Shown piece after piece: positions 51,781 through 62,848 of a DNA stretch of 64,000 nucleotides. This DNA comes from Planctomycetota bacterium. Its GTDB lineage: Bacteria > Planctomycetota > UBA1135 > GCA-002686595. The stretch covers positions 1 through 64,000 of the forward strand of contig JAEUHZ010000013.1 of NCBI GenBank assembly GCA_016795205.1, given 5' to 3'. The notes beneath the pieces are model-generated. The model had not been told where the DNA came from and made no database searches. It was given only the letters and a program-made list of their open reading frames with translations. Position numbers and translations under genes: made by a program. Each line of letters starts with the position of its first letter. Position 1 is the stretch's first letter.

Positions 51781-54042
51781 ATGCGCGTCTCGATCCTCGG
51801 CGGCGGCCCGGCCGGCTTGTACTCCGCGATCCTGCTCAAGAAGGCCTGGCCGGACGCGGTCGTCGACGTCCACGAACGCAACCGGCCCGACGACACGTTC
51901 GGCTGGGGCGTCGTGTTCTCCGACGAGACGCTGGGCCACTTCGAGGCCGCCGATCCCGAGACCTACGCGGAGATCCGGCGCGCTTTCGCCTACTGGACCG
52001 ACATCGAGACCTGGCTCCGCGGGACGTGGACGCGCTCGACCGGCCACGGGTTCTGCGGCCTGTCGCGCCGCCGGCTCCTGGAGATCTTCCAGGAGCGCGC
52101 CCGCGGGCTGGGCGCACGGCTGCATTTCCAGAGCGACCTGCGCGACGAGACCGCGCTGCCGGCCAGCGATCTCGTGATCGCGGCCGACGGGATCCAGAGC
52201 GCGGTGCGGACCCGCGACGCCGAGTGGTTCCGGCCCTCGCTGGACTGGCGCAAGTGCAAGTTCACCTGGCTCGGCACCACGAAGCCGCTGGCGGCCTTCA
52301 CGTTCGTGTTCCTCGAGACGGAGTGGGGCGTGTTCGCCGTGCACGCCTACCCGTTCGAGGCCGGGCTCTCGACCTGGATCGTCGAGTGCCGCGAGGAGAC
52401 CTGGCGCCGGGCCGGCCTGGAGCACGCCAGCGAAGCCGACACCGTGGCCTTCTGCGAGCGGCTCTTCGCCCCGTTCCTGGACGGGCACAAGCTGCTCGCC
52501 AACCGTTCGATCTGGCGCACGTTCCCCACCGTGCGCTGCGAGCGCTGGAGCCGGGGGAACGTCGTGCTGCTCGGCGACGCGGCCCACACGGCGCACTTCT
52601 CGATCGGCTCGGGCACGAAGCTCGCGATGGAGGACGCCATCGCCCTCTGCGACGCCTTCCGCGCGCATGGCTGGGCGGACGTGCCGGCGACGCTCCAGGC
52701 CTACGAGCGCGCGCGACGGCTCGATGTCCTGAAGCTCCAGCGCGCGGCCCAGACCAGCCTGGAGTGGTTCGAGAGCACGGAGCGCCACGTGCGTCAGGGG
52801 CCGGTCGAGTTCACGTTCAACCTCATGACGCGCAGCAAGCGCATCACGTTCGCGAACCTCGCCAAGCGCGATCCCAAGCTGGTCGAAGCCGCAGCGCGCG
52901 ACTTCGCCGCGCGCAACGGCGCGCCGGTCGCTCCGGGAGCTCGCGTGCCGCCCCCGGCCTTCACGCCGATCGACCTGCGCGGCCTGCGCCTCGCGAACCG
53001 CGTGGTCGTCTCGCCGATGTGCCAGTACTCGGCGACCGCTGGCCTGCCCGGCGACTGGCACCTCGTGCACCTCGGCAGCCGCGCGTTGGGCGGCGCCGGG
53101 CTGGTCATCGCGGAGGCGACGGCCGTGGCGCCGGAGGGCCGGATCACGCTGGGCTGCACGGGCCTGTGGAGCGCGGCGCACGCCGCGGCCTGGAAGCGCA
53201 TCGTCGATTTCGCGCACCAGGAGGCGCGCACCAAGATCGGCATCCAGCTCGGTCACGCGGGACGCAAGGCGTCCTGCAACCTGCCGTGGGAAGGCGACGA
53301 CCCGCTGCGCGACGCGCGCGCCTGGCGCACGCTCGGGCCGTCGGCGGCCGCCTTCGGGCCCGACTGGCCGGCGCCGAAGGCCATGGACGCCGACGACAGG
53401 CGGCGGGTCGAGACGGACCTCGTGCGCGCCGTGCAGCTCGCGGACGCGGCCGGCTTCGACCTGGTCGAGCTGCACATGGCGCACGGCTACCTGTTCTCGA
53501 GCTGGCTCTCGCCGCTCGCGAACCAGCGCAGCGACGAGCACGGCGGGAGCCGCGAGAACCGCATGCGCTGGCCGCTGCGCGTGTTCGAGCTGGCGCGCGC
53601 GGCGTGGCCGGCCGCGAAGCCGATGTTCGTGCGCATCTCCGCCTCGGACTGGCTCGAGCCGCGCGGCTGGACCGTCGACGACTCGGTGGCGTTCGCGCGC
53701 GAGCTCGGCGCCCGAGGCTGCGACGTCGTGGACGTCTCGTCGGCCGGCAACAGCCCCGAGTCGCGGCCCGAGTACGGTCGCATGTACCAGGTCCCCTTCG
53801 CCGAGCGCATCCGCGCCGAGGCCGGCGTGCGCGTCATGGCGGTCGGCGGCATCCAGAGCGTGGACCACGTCGACACGGTGCTCGCCGCCGGGCGCGCGGA
53901 CCTGTGCGCGCTGGCGCGGCCGCACCTGTTCGACCCGTACCTGACGCTGCACGGCGCCGCGGAGGCCGGGGTCGACGTGCGCTGGCCCGACCAGTACCTG
54001 GCCGTCAAGCCGCGTGGGCGCGCTGGGGCCGGGGCCGACTAG
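51781..54042 (+). CDS. Two-domain flavoprotein: aryl-CoA monooxygenase fused to Old Yellow Enzyme reductase
   Basis: 753 residues. Residues 1-~385: FAD monooxygenase with the dinucleotide motif SILGGGPAGLYSAILLKKAW, DLVIAADGIQSAVR and VLLGDAAHTAHFSIGSGTKL. Residues ~395-753: FMN-dependent Old Yellow Enzyme, with LRLANRVVVSPMCQYSA, ELHMAHGYLFSSWLSPLANQ and RSDEHGGSRENRMRW. This exact order is known from 2-aminobenzoyl-CoA monooxygenase/reductase and from proteins annotated as bifunctional salicylyl-CoA 5-hydroxylase/oxidoreductase, which hydroxylate and partly reduce an aromatic CoA ester. No CoA ligase lies nearby, so the substrate is open. Divergent from the XdhC-like gene. Confidence 0.88.
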   Translation: MRVSILGGGPAGLYSAILLKKAWPDAVVDVHERNRPDDTFGWGVVFSDETLGHFEAADPETYAEIRRAFAYWTDIETWLRGTWTRSTGHGFCGLSRRRLLEIFQERARGLGARLHFQSDLRDETALPASDLVIAADGIQSAVRTRDAEWFRPSLDWRKCKFTWLGTTKPLAAFTFVFLETEWGVFAVHAYPFEAGLSTWIVECREETWRRAGLEHASEADTVAFCERLFAPFLDGHKLLANRSIWRTFPTVRCERWSRGNVVLLGDAAHTAHFSIGSGTKLAMEDAIALCDAFRAHGWADVPATLQAYERARRLDVLKLQRAAQTSLEWFESTERHVRQGPVEFTFNLMTRSKRITFANLAKRDPKLVEAAARDFAARNGAPVAPGARVPPPAFTPIDLRGLRLANRVVVSPMCQYSATAGLPGDWHLVHLGSRALGGAGLVIAEATAVAPEGRITLGCTGLWSAAHAAAWKRIVDFAHQEARTKIGIQLGHAGRKASCNLPWEGDDPLRDARAWRTLGPSAAAFGPDWPAPKAMDADDRRRVETDLVRAVQLADAAGFDLVELHMAHGYLFSSWLSPLANQRSDEHGGSRENRMRWPLRVFELARAAWPAAKPMFVRISASDWLEPRGWTVDDSVAFARELGARGCDVVDVSSAGNSPESRPEYGRMYQVPFAERIRAEAGVRVMAVGGIQSVDHVDTVLAAGRADLCALARPHLFDPYLTLHGAAEAGVDVRWPDQYLAVKPRGRAGAGAD

Positions 54043-54073
54043 CCGGGACGCGGTCCCTCGACGGCCGCCACGC

Positions 54074-55300
54074 TCACAGCGTGACGCCGCGGAACACGGG
54101 CGTGTAGCCCGGGAAGACCTCCGAGACGTTCGTGCACCCCATGCGGCGCACGAGCAGCTCCGCCAGCACGTCGCGGTAGTCGATCGTGATCGCCAGGTCG
54201 CCGTCGTGGAGCTGCGAGGGCGCGAGCCCGGGCCAGCTCGTCAGCACGCGCCCGCCGGACACGCCGCCACCCAGGAGCAGCATGCAGGTTCCGCGCCCGT
54301 GGTCGAGGCCTTGGTTCGCGTTCGGCATCACGCGCCGGCCGAACTCGGTCATCACGATCACGTTCACGCCGTTCATCCCACCGCCCAGGTCCGTGCGGAA
54401 CGCGGCCAGAGCCTGCGCCAGCTCGCCGGTGAGCGCCGCGAAGGAGCCGCCGATCGCGCCCAGGTCCGTGTGGTGGTCCCAGCCATGCAGGTCGATCTCG
54501 ACGGCCCGCACGCCGAGGTTGGCCTTGAGCAGCGCCGCGGTGTCCTTGAGGTGCGACCCGAACGGCGTGGCGGGATACACGGCGCCACCGGAGGGCACGT
54601 ACCCGGCGAAGTCGACCGTCCCGAGCAGGTCGATCGTCGCGAAGGTGTCGTCGGCCGCGGCGGCCAGCTCGGGCCCCGAGAAGCGGTAGGCGGCCTGCAG
54701 GACCTGCCGGCGCGCCGCGACCGAGGCCGGGTCGCCCGGCATGCGGAAGCCGGCCGGATCGCGGATCGGCAGCACGCCGGCCGAGCCCGTCAGACCGCGC
54801 GTCAGCGCGTCGCCCGCGAACAGCCCGCGCAGCAGGCCGCCCTGCGCCGCGAGGTGGCGCGCCAGCCAGCCGGTCGGGAGCCCGAAGCCGCCGGATCCCG
54901 GCGCTCCCGATTCCATGCGCGCCTGCGCCTCGAAGTGCGAGCGGGTCGATTCGGGCGAGCCGCACGCGTGGACGAACAGCAGCTTCCCCGACTGGTACGC
55001 GGGCAGCAGCGGCGCGGCGGCCGGGTGCAGGCCGAAGAACCCGGTCAGGTAGAGCACGCCATTCGGCTGCCCCGGCCGGGGCATGGCGAGGCCGGGCCGC
55101 GCGCTGTCCAGGTGCGGGTCGGCGAAGGGCGAGCACAGGGACAGCCCGTCCATGCCACCGCGCAGGAACACGAGGACCAGGGCGTCGGTCCCGGGCGGCA
55201 TGCTGCTCGAGAGCGTCACGCGCGGCAGCGCGAGCGCGCCGGCGACGGCGCCGGCCCCGACGAGGAACGAGCGGCGATCGATCTCGGGTTGCAGCCTCAC
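54074..55300 (-). CDS. DUF1501 family secreted protein
   Basis: 408 residues from GTG at 55300, with AGGAG at a 9-nt spacing. N-terminus IDRRSFLVGAGAVAGALALP is a twin-arginine-type signal. The sulfatase/alkaline-phosphatase-like DUF1501 fold shows LVLVFLRGGMDGLSLCSPFA, LHGWDHHTDLG and VIVMTEFGRRVMPNANQGLD, then HGRGTCMLLLGGGVSGGRVL. It starts 11 nt after the DUF1800 stop; the two families are partners throughout Planctomycetota and some other phyla. Function unproven; the protein is probably periplasmic or surface-located. Confidence 0.93.
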   Translation of the reverse strand: MRLQPEIDRRSFLVGAGAVAGALALPRVTLSSSMPPGTDALVLVFLRGGMDGLSLCSPFADPHLDSARPGLAMPRPGQPNGVLYLTGFFGLHPAAAPLLPAYQSGKLLFVHACGSPESTRSHFEAQARMESGAPGSGGFGLPTGWLARHLAAQGGLLRGLFAGDALTRGLTGSAGVLPIRDPAGFRMPGDPASVAARRQVLQAAYRFSGPELAAAADDTFATIDLLGTVDFAGYVPSGGAVYPATPFGSHLKDTAALLKANLGVRAVEIDLHGWDHHTDLGAIGGSFAALTGELAQALAAFRTDLGGGMNGVNVIVMTEFGRRVMPNANQGLDHGRGTCMLLLGGGVSGGRVLTSWPGLAPSQLHDGDLAITIDYRDVLAELLVRRMGCTNVSEVFPGYTPVFRGVTL

Positions 55301-55311
55301 GAGCGCGCTCC

Positions 55312-56691
55312 TCAGTAGGTCTGGAAGGACGGGGCCGAGACGGTCAACGCCAGGGTCTCCGCGCGCAGCGCGTCGCTCGGCACCGGGGAGGCGTCGAGGT
55401 ACTGCTGGATCGGGTGGACCTCGGCCGGGAACGGGCTCGGGCCGCGCAGGAGGCGCGCGGCACGCCGAGCCCAGGTCGACTTGGGTGCCGATCCGAACAC
55501 GGCGCCCAGGTCGAGCTGCACGCCCGGCACCTGGTTCGCGAACAGTCGCGCGGCGAACGCCCAACGCCGCTGGAGCCCGCCCACCCAGGCCGCGCTCGTG
55601 TCCGGGTAGCCGTCGGGAGCCGGCCAGTGGAACGGGCGGTGGCCCATGGCAGCGAGCTCGGCCGCCAGCGAGCGCGGATCGGCGTGCTGGAACGGCAACG
55701 CGCGCAGGATCCCGGCCGCGAAATGGAACGGGCGCTTCGTGCGGCGCACCTCGATGGGCGCGGCCGCGAAGGCCTGGGGCGCGAGCAGCGCGCGCAGCAC
55801 GGCGCGCAGGTCACCCTGGGTCGCGGCCCACTCCGTGCTCGCCGCGGTCACGAGGCTGTCGACCTCGACGCCGTGGAACCAGCGGCACAGCTTGCGCGCC
55901 AAGCGCTCCGCGGTCGCGGGGTGCAGGGCCAGCGTGCGGATCATCTGCACCCCGTGCTGGACGCCGAGCCCGCCCGGGAGCGACAGGCCCAGCAGGTGGC
56001 GCGGGCCGTCGTCGTGCATCGAGGGCTCGAAACGGAACGCGCCGGCGGAGGGATCGCTGAACGGGCGGAAGGTCCAGCCCGTGAGGCAGCGCGCGGCCTC
56101 GCGCACGTCGTGCTCCGTGTAGTGCCCGATGCCGAGCGAGTGCAGCTCGAGGATCTCGCGTCCGTAGTTCTCGTTGGGAGACTGCCAGGTGCTGCGGTAG
56201 TTGCCCAGGCTGAAGAGCATCGCCGCGCTGCGCGCCGACGCGCGCAGGAGCTCGGGGAAGCTCGACAGCGCGTGCGCGCGGATCACCTCGCGGTCGTCCT
56301 GCGTCTTCAGGATGCCGGACTGCGAGTCGGCCTGGTCGATGCTGAAGTGGTCGCTCCAGAACTCGACCAGGCGCTCGTGGAGCTGTCGCCGCGAGAGCGC
56401 CGCACGCAGCAGCGCGGCGGTCTGGAGCTCGACCATCGGCACGTGGAGCGCGCCGTGCACGCCGTGCGCCAGCCAGATCTGGCGCGTCGTCATCGTCAGC
56501 GTCGGAAACAGCCCCACGACCGCGTCGCCGGCCGGATCGGGGAGGCTCGCGGGATGCAGTTGCTCCTCGAGGAAGGCCGCGTGCCCCAGCGCGTGCGCGC
56601 GCTCGCGCAACGCCGGCTCGTGGCCGTAGGTGATGCGGGAGAGGAGTCGGTCGATCCCGCCGAGGGCGGTGCGAGACGCTGCGGCGTGCAT
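55312..56691 (-). CDS. DUF1800 family protein
   Basis: 459 residues, ATG at 56691. Family-typical segments: RLLSRITYGHEPALRERAHA near the N-terminus, LVEFWSDHFSI, SPNENYGREILELHSLGIGH, YTEHDVREAARCLTGWTF and AERLARKLCRWFHG. No signal peptide is obvious, unlike its DUF1501 partner. First gene of the pair, head to head with the radical SAM gene at 56790. CATCCT lies 4 nt before the ATG, a poor match to the TANNNT sites. Function unknown. Confidence 0.93.
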   Translation of the reverse strand: MHAAASRTALGGIDRLLSRITYGHEPALRERAHALGHAAFLEEQLHPASLPDPAGDAVVGLFPTLTMTTRQIWLAHGVHGALHVPMVELQTAALLRAALSRRQLHERLVEFWSDHFSIDQADSQSGILKTQDDREVIRAHALSSFPELLRASARSAAMLFSLGNYRSTWQSPNENYGREILELHSLGIGHYTEHDVREAARCLTGWTFRPFSDPSAGAFRFEPSMHDDGPRHLLGLSLPGGLGVQHGVQMIRTLALHPATAERLARKLCRWFHGVEVDSLVTAASTEWAATQGDLRAVLRALLAPQAFAAAPIEVRRTKRPFHFAAGILRALPFQHADPRSLAAELAAMGHRPFHWPAPDGYPDTSAAWVGGLQRRWAFAARLFANQVPGVQLDLGAVFGSAPKSTWARRAARLLRGPSPFPAEVHPIQQYLDASPVPSDALRAETLALTVSAPSFQTY

Positions 56692-56775
56692 GGCGAGGAT
56701 GCGGGGGAACGGGGTGGGCGGCGCGCTGGATTCCAGCCCGATCCGCCGCGCAGCGCAATACGGCCGGTGACGCCC

Positions 56776-56781
56776 TAGGAT
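56776..56781 (+). promoter_or_regulatory. TANNNT (TAGGAT), 8 nt before the SPL-like start
   Basis: Same hexamer as at 51769-51774. No Shine-Dalgarno precedes the ATG at 56790. Candidate -10 of a leaderless mRNA. Confidence 0.45.
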
Positions 56782-56789
56782 GGCGCAGA

Positions 56790-57812
56790 ATGGCGCCCCG
56801 CCGCGTCTCGAACCCCCGCAATCCCTGGCTCACGAGCCACGTCGAGTGGCTCGAGGAGCCGCCCGCGGCCGAGTTGGAGGTCTACGAGGAGGAGGCGGTC
56901 TCGGTGCTCACCGGGAACGACAGCCCCGACGTCGGCTTCACCTGGAGCGTGAACCCCTACCGCGGCTGCTGGCACGCCTGTGCCTACTGCTACGCGCGGC
57001 CCTCGCACCAGCACCTGGGCTTCGGCGCGGGCACCGACTTCGATCGGCGCATCGTCGTGAAGACCAACGCTGCCGAGCGGCTCGCGCTCGAACTCGCGCG
57101 GCCGTCCTGGAGGCGCGAGACCGTGGTCTTCTCGGGGAACACGGACTGCTACCAGCCGCTGGAGGCGACCTACGCCCTCACGCGGCGCTGCCTCGAGGCC
57201 TGCCTGGCGCGTCACACGCCGGTGGGGATCATCACGAAGAGCGCGCTGGTGCTGCGCGACGTCGAGCTGCTGGCGCGCCTGGCGCGCGGTCCGGGCGCGC
57301 ACGTGACGATCTCCATCCCCTTCCAGGACGCGCAGGTCGCCCGCGCGCTGGAGCCCGGCGCGCCGACGCCCGAGCGCCGCTTCGAGACGATGCGGGCGCT
57401 GCACGAGGCCGGCGTCGAGGTCGGCATTTCGCTCGCTCCGCTGATCCCGGGTTTCAACGACAGGGACCTGGCCGGCCTGCTCGAACGCGCCGTGGCCTGC
57501 GGCGCGGTGAGCTCGTTCACGGTCCTCTTGCGGCTCGCGGCCGAGGTCGCGCCGGTGTTCGAGGAGCGCTTCCGGGCCGCGTTCCCCGACCACTGGACCA
57601 AGGTCGAGCGCGCGCTGCGCGAGATGCACGGTGGCGCGTTGCACGACCCGCGCTTCGGCCACCGCATGCGCGGCAGCGGCCCGCGCTGGGACGCGCTGAT
57701 GCGCCTCTACGAGCTCCAGCGCCGCCGCCTGGGCCTGGACGACACCGATCGGCGCCTGGGCCGCCCGCGCGATCCGGTGCAGGCGACCCAACACGAGCTG
57801 TTCGAGGCCTGA
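56790..57812 (+). CDS. SPL-like (PA0069-family) radical SAM protein
   Basis: 340 residues, ATG at 56790. Radical SAM cluster motif in NPYRGCWHACAYCYARPSHQ (CxxxCxxC), preceded by TWSVN. Further matches are VFSGNTDCYQPLEATYALTR, PVGIITKSALVLRD and VEVGISLAPLIPGFND. This group is related to spore photoproduct lyase but occurs in non-sporulating bacteria (the PA0069 type), where its substrate is not settled. Cytoplasmic iron-sulfur enzyme. Converges on the thioesterase gene with 15 nt between stops. Confidence 0.9.
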   Translation: MAPRRVSNPRNPWLTSHVEWLEEPPAAELEVYEEEAVSVLTGNDSPDVGFTWSVNPYRGCWHACAYCYARPSHQHLGFGAGTDFDRRIVVKTNAAERLALELARPSWRRETVVFSGNTDCYQPLEATYALTRRCLEACLARHTPVGIITKSALVLRDVELLARLARGPGAHVTISIPFQDAQVARALEPGAPTPERRFETMRALHEAGVEVGISLAPLIPGFNDRDLAGLLERAVACGAVSSFTVLLRLAAEVAPVFEERFRAAFPDHWTKVERALREMHGGALHDPRFGHRMRGSGPRWDALMRLYELQRRRLGLDDTDRRLGRPRDPVQATQHELFEA

Positions 57813-57827
57813 GCGCCGAGCGCGCCG

Positions 57828-58292
57828 TCAACCCCAGCGGTGGTAGGCAGGGTGACCCTCGCGCACGGCCACGAACGTGCCGCGGCACGTGGCGGTGATC
57901 TTGCCGCCGGCCTCGAGCTCGGCCTCGACGACCGCACGGTCTCCCGTGGACTCGACCACGCGCGCTCGCAGATGGAGGGGACCGTCCATGGGCGTCGGGC
58001 GCTTGAGCTTCACGTGGAAGTCGGCGGTCACGGTGCAGGGCGGCGCAGAGGCACCGGACTGCTTCATCAGGTGGATCGCGGCGGTCCAGTTGCTGTGGCA
58101 GTCGAGCAGCGCGCCGCAAATGCCGCCGTTGAGCATCCCGGGGAAGGCCGCGTGATGCGGCTGTGGCGTCCAGGTCGCGACCAGGGCCTCGCCCACGTCC
58201 AGGCTCTGGATCCGCAGTCCCTTGGCGTTCGCAGGCCCGCAGCCGAAACAGATGCTGTTCGGTGCGAATCGTTCCTGGACGCTCTGCGTCAT
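57828..58292 (-). CDS. PaaI-type hotdog thioesterase
   Basis: 154 residues, ATG at 58292. 4HBT hotdog fold: FPGMLNGGICGALLDCHSNW holds the catalytic-helix region (usually HGG; here NGG), then TVTADFHVKLKRPTPMDGPL. N-terminal CFGCGPANAKGLRI is a small Cys motif common in a subgroup annotated as PaaI-like thioesterases. Likely hydrolyses an acyl- or aryl-CoA. The Asn in place of His fits PaaI members, where Asn or Asp varies. Immediately downstream of the tRNA on the same strand. Confidence 0.85.
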   Translation of the reverse strand: MTQSVQERFAPNSICFGCGPANAKGLRIQSLDVGEALVATWTPQPHHAAFPGMLNGGICGALLDCHSNWTAAIHLMKQSGASAPPCTVTADFHVKLKRPTPMDGPLHLRARVVESTGDRAVVEAELEAGGKITATCRGTFVAVREGHPAYHRWG

Positions 58293-58354
58293 GGGCGGCT
58301 GGCGAGATGCGCGTCGTGGAACGCGCGCCGACGCGGGGTGCGCCGGAGGGAGGC

Positions 58355-58430
58355 TGGTGGGCTAGACAGGATTCGAACCTGTAACCTCCACGCTGTGAAC
58401 ATGGCACTCTGCCGATTGAGTTACTAGCCC
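58355..58430 (-). tRNA. tRNA-Val (anticodon CAC), CCA encoded
   Basis: A full cloverleaf on the minus strand: 7-bp acceptor GGGCTAG/CTAGCCC, D-stem ACTC/GAGT, anticodon stem CCATG/CGTGG with loop TTCACAG, and T-arm ACAGG-TTCGAAT-CCTGT. Anticodon CAC (58395-58397) reads the Val codon GUG. Discriminator A and a genomically encoded CCA follow. 73 nt plus CCA. Confidence 0.93.
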
Positions 58431-58581
58431 GTCAGGGGCGGAGAGGATAGGGCCCACGTGCCCGCGGGGCAAGCGCTCACCACGGGCAACGCACCCGCGA
58501 TGGGCTCATCCCAGCTCGGCCGTCAGGGGGCGGCACCAGCCGCCACGCAGCGCGATCGAGCTCGCAGCCCGCGCACGGCGC

Positions 58582-59286
58582 TCAGGGCCGCAGGTCCTTG
58601 CCCAGCGTGCGCCGCAGGATCTCCCCGAGCCGGCTCTCCGCGCGCCGCAGCATCATGCGGACGGCGTCCTCGGTGCGCCCTCCCATGATCTCCCCGGCCT
58701 CGCGCAGTTGGCGACCCTCGAAGAAGACGAGCGTGATCGCCTGGCGGTGATCGGGCGACAGCTCCTCGAGGGCGCCGCGCAGCACGCCGAGGCTCTCGTC
58801 GCGCGTGACCTGCATCGTGACCGACAGGTCGGTGCTCTCCGGTTCCGAGGTGCGCGGTCCCTCGGGATCTCCGCCCAGGGGCGCGTCCATGGACCGCTCG
58901 CGCCCGTAGTCGCGCTTGCCAGCCGCATAGAACTCGGCCTTGTCGCGGATCTTGTTCTGCAGGATCTGCTGGAACCAGCGCACGAGCGAGGCCTCGCCCC
59001 GGTACTCGTAGTTCGGGAAGTCGCGCGCCGCCTCGCGGAACGTGGTCTGCGCCAGATCGTCCGGCTCCTCCTTGAGCCGCAGCTTCGGCCCGATCTTGCG
59101 CCGCGCGATCTCGACCATCATGTGGTGGTAGCGCCGGAACAGGTCATTCAGCGCGCCCGCGTCGCCGGACTTCGCGCGCGCGACGAGCTGGGCGGTCTCG
59201 TCGTTCGCAAAGCCCTCGGGGAGCTGGAACGGGACCGGGTCCGGAGCGGATCCGGGCGGTACGTCGTGTTCCTCGGGTGCCGCCAT
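58582..59286 (-). CDS. ECF-type RNA polymerase sigma factor
   Basis: 234 residues, ATG at 59286. Sigma region 2: DLFRRYHHMMVEIARRKIGP, EPDDLAQTTFREAARDF and GEASLVRWFQQILQNKIRDK. After a ~45-residue acidic linker, region 4 reads LEELSPDHRQAITLVFFEGR, QLREAGEIMGGRTEDAVRMM. Regions 1.1 and 3 are absent, as in ECF sigma factors of the Planctomycetota type. No anti-sigma gene is adjacent. A TATCCT 10 nt before the ATG suggests leaderless expression. Confidence 0.9.
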   Translation of the reverse strand: MAAPEEHDVPPGSAPDPVPFQLPEGFANDETAQLVARAKSGDAGALNDLFRRYHHMMVEIARRKIGPKLRLKEEPDDLAQTTFREAARDFPNYEYRGEASLVRWFQQILQNKIRDKAEFYAAGKRDYGRERSMDAPLGGDPEGPRTSEPESTDLSVTMQVTRDESLGVLRGALEELSPDHRQAITLVFFEGRQLREAGEIMGGRTEDAVRMMLRRAESRLGEILRRTLGKDLRP

Positions 59287-59296
59287 GAGCCTGCCG

Positions 59297-59302
59297 AGGA
59301 TA
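59297..59302 (-). promoter_or_regulatory. TANNNT (TATCCT), 10 nt before the sigma factor start
   Basis: Minus-strand hexamer with GC-rich sequence and no Shine-Dalgarno before the ATG at 59286. Same hexamer as before phhB. Confidence 0.45.
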
Positions 59303-59567
59303 CGTCGACCGTTCGGGGTGGGCCAGATGAGCCCAGGGAGCCTTCACGGGCCAAGCGTCCCGCAGCTCCCCCCAGCGTGTGGCTGGGCCACTCTTCGGGC
59401 GCGCAAGTCGCACTCGCGTTCTCGCCGGGCAGTACCTGGGCGATCGGCTGTGTCGTGCTCTGCTACACCACGCACGTCCGTCTCGCGTGCCACGGGTGGC
59501 GAGGGGCGGCCTGGCCCGCCGAGGCGCGCCGAGCGTGCACGCGATCGCCGTCACCCGACCTGGGGGC

Positions 59568-62190
<2,623 letters not shown>

Positions 62191-62753
62191 GCGCGCCAGC
62201 GTCCTCGCCGTCGTCCCATCCGTCAACGCCGGGGTCCTCCCCGCCCGTGAGCTCGGGCCGGGCGCCACCCTCCAAGGGCTCGTAGCCCAGGTACGGCACG
62301 CGCATGCGCACCTGCCGCTTGCCCGAGATCGGATCCTCGCGCTCCTCGGGCTGGACCAGCACGCGAGCGCGCAACCCGACGAGGTCCTTGGGCTCGACCT
62401 CGACCTCGCCCGACACGTCGATCCCCAGCGCCGCGAGCACCTTCTTCACGCGGTAGATCCCGCGCTCGCTCCAGGTCAGCGAGTCCCACGCCGCGGTGCG
62501 CCCGGCGTGGTCGCCGTCGAGGACCTCGAGCCGGAAGGTCCAGCGCGTGCTGCCGTCGCGCGCCCGCCCCTCGCGGACCTCGGCGACGCGCACGGCATGG
62601 ACGCCGGCAGGGACGGACACGAACGACTCGACGTCGTCGACGTTGCTGAAATCGAAGCGCATGGTGGTTCCTCGGCCGGAGGGCCGCAGCGCCCTCCCGC
62701 TCGTCACGACGCTCGCGCCGCGCCACGGTCGCGGGTGAATCTCGCAATTTCTC

Positions 62754-62781
62754 CGCCGCGGCCGCCGGTCGGGCCGCGGCG
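62754..62781 (-). terminator. 10-bp GC hairpin between the dipeptidase and DUF669-like genes
   Basis: Perfect stem CGCCGCGGCC/GGCCGCGGCG with an 8-nt loop, 67-95 nt after the dipeptidase stop and about 90 nt before the next ATG. It is followed on the minus strand by GAGAAATTGCGAGATT, the most AT-rich part of the gap, which may hold the next promoter. Confidence 0.45.
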
Positions 62782-62848
62782 ACCCCACGCCCCGCCGACG
62801 CCGCGAGCCGGCGCGACCTGGCGGTGGAGCCGGTGCGGGGCCAGGACC

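Noticed and set aside
50926-53952. 1008-codon minus-strand frame joining the XdhC-like gene to upstream sequence
   Set aside because: Only the last 263 codons are XdhC-like. The rest is antisense to the flavoprotein and is His/Arg/Ala-rich.
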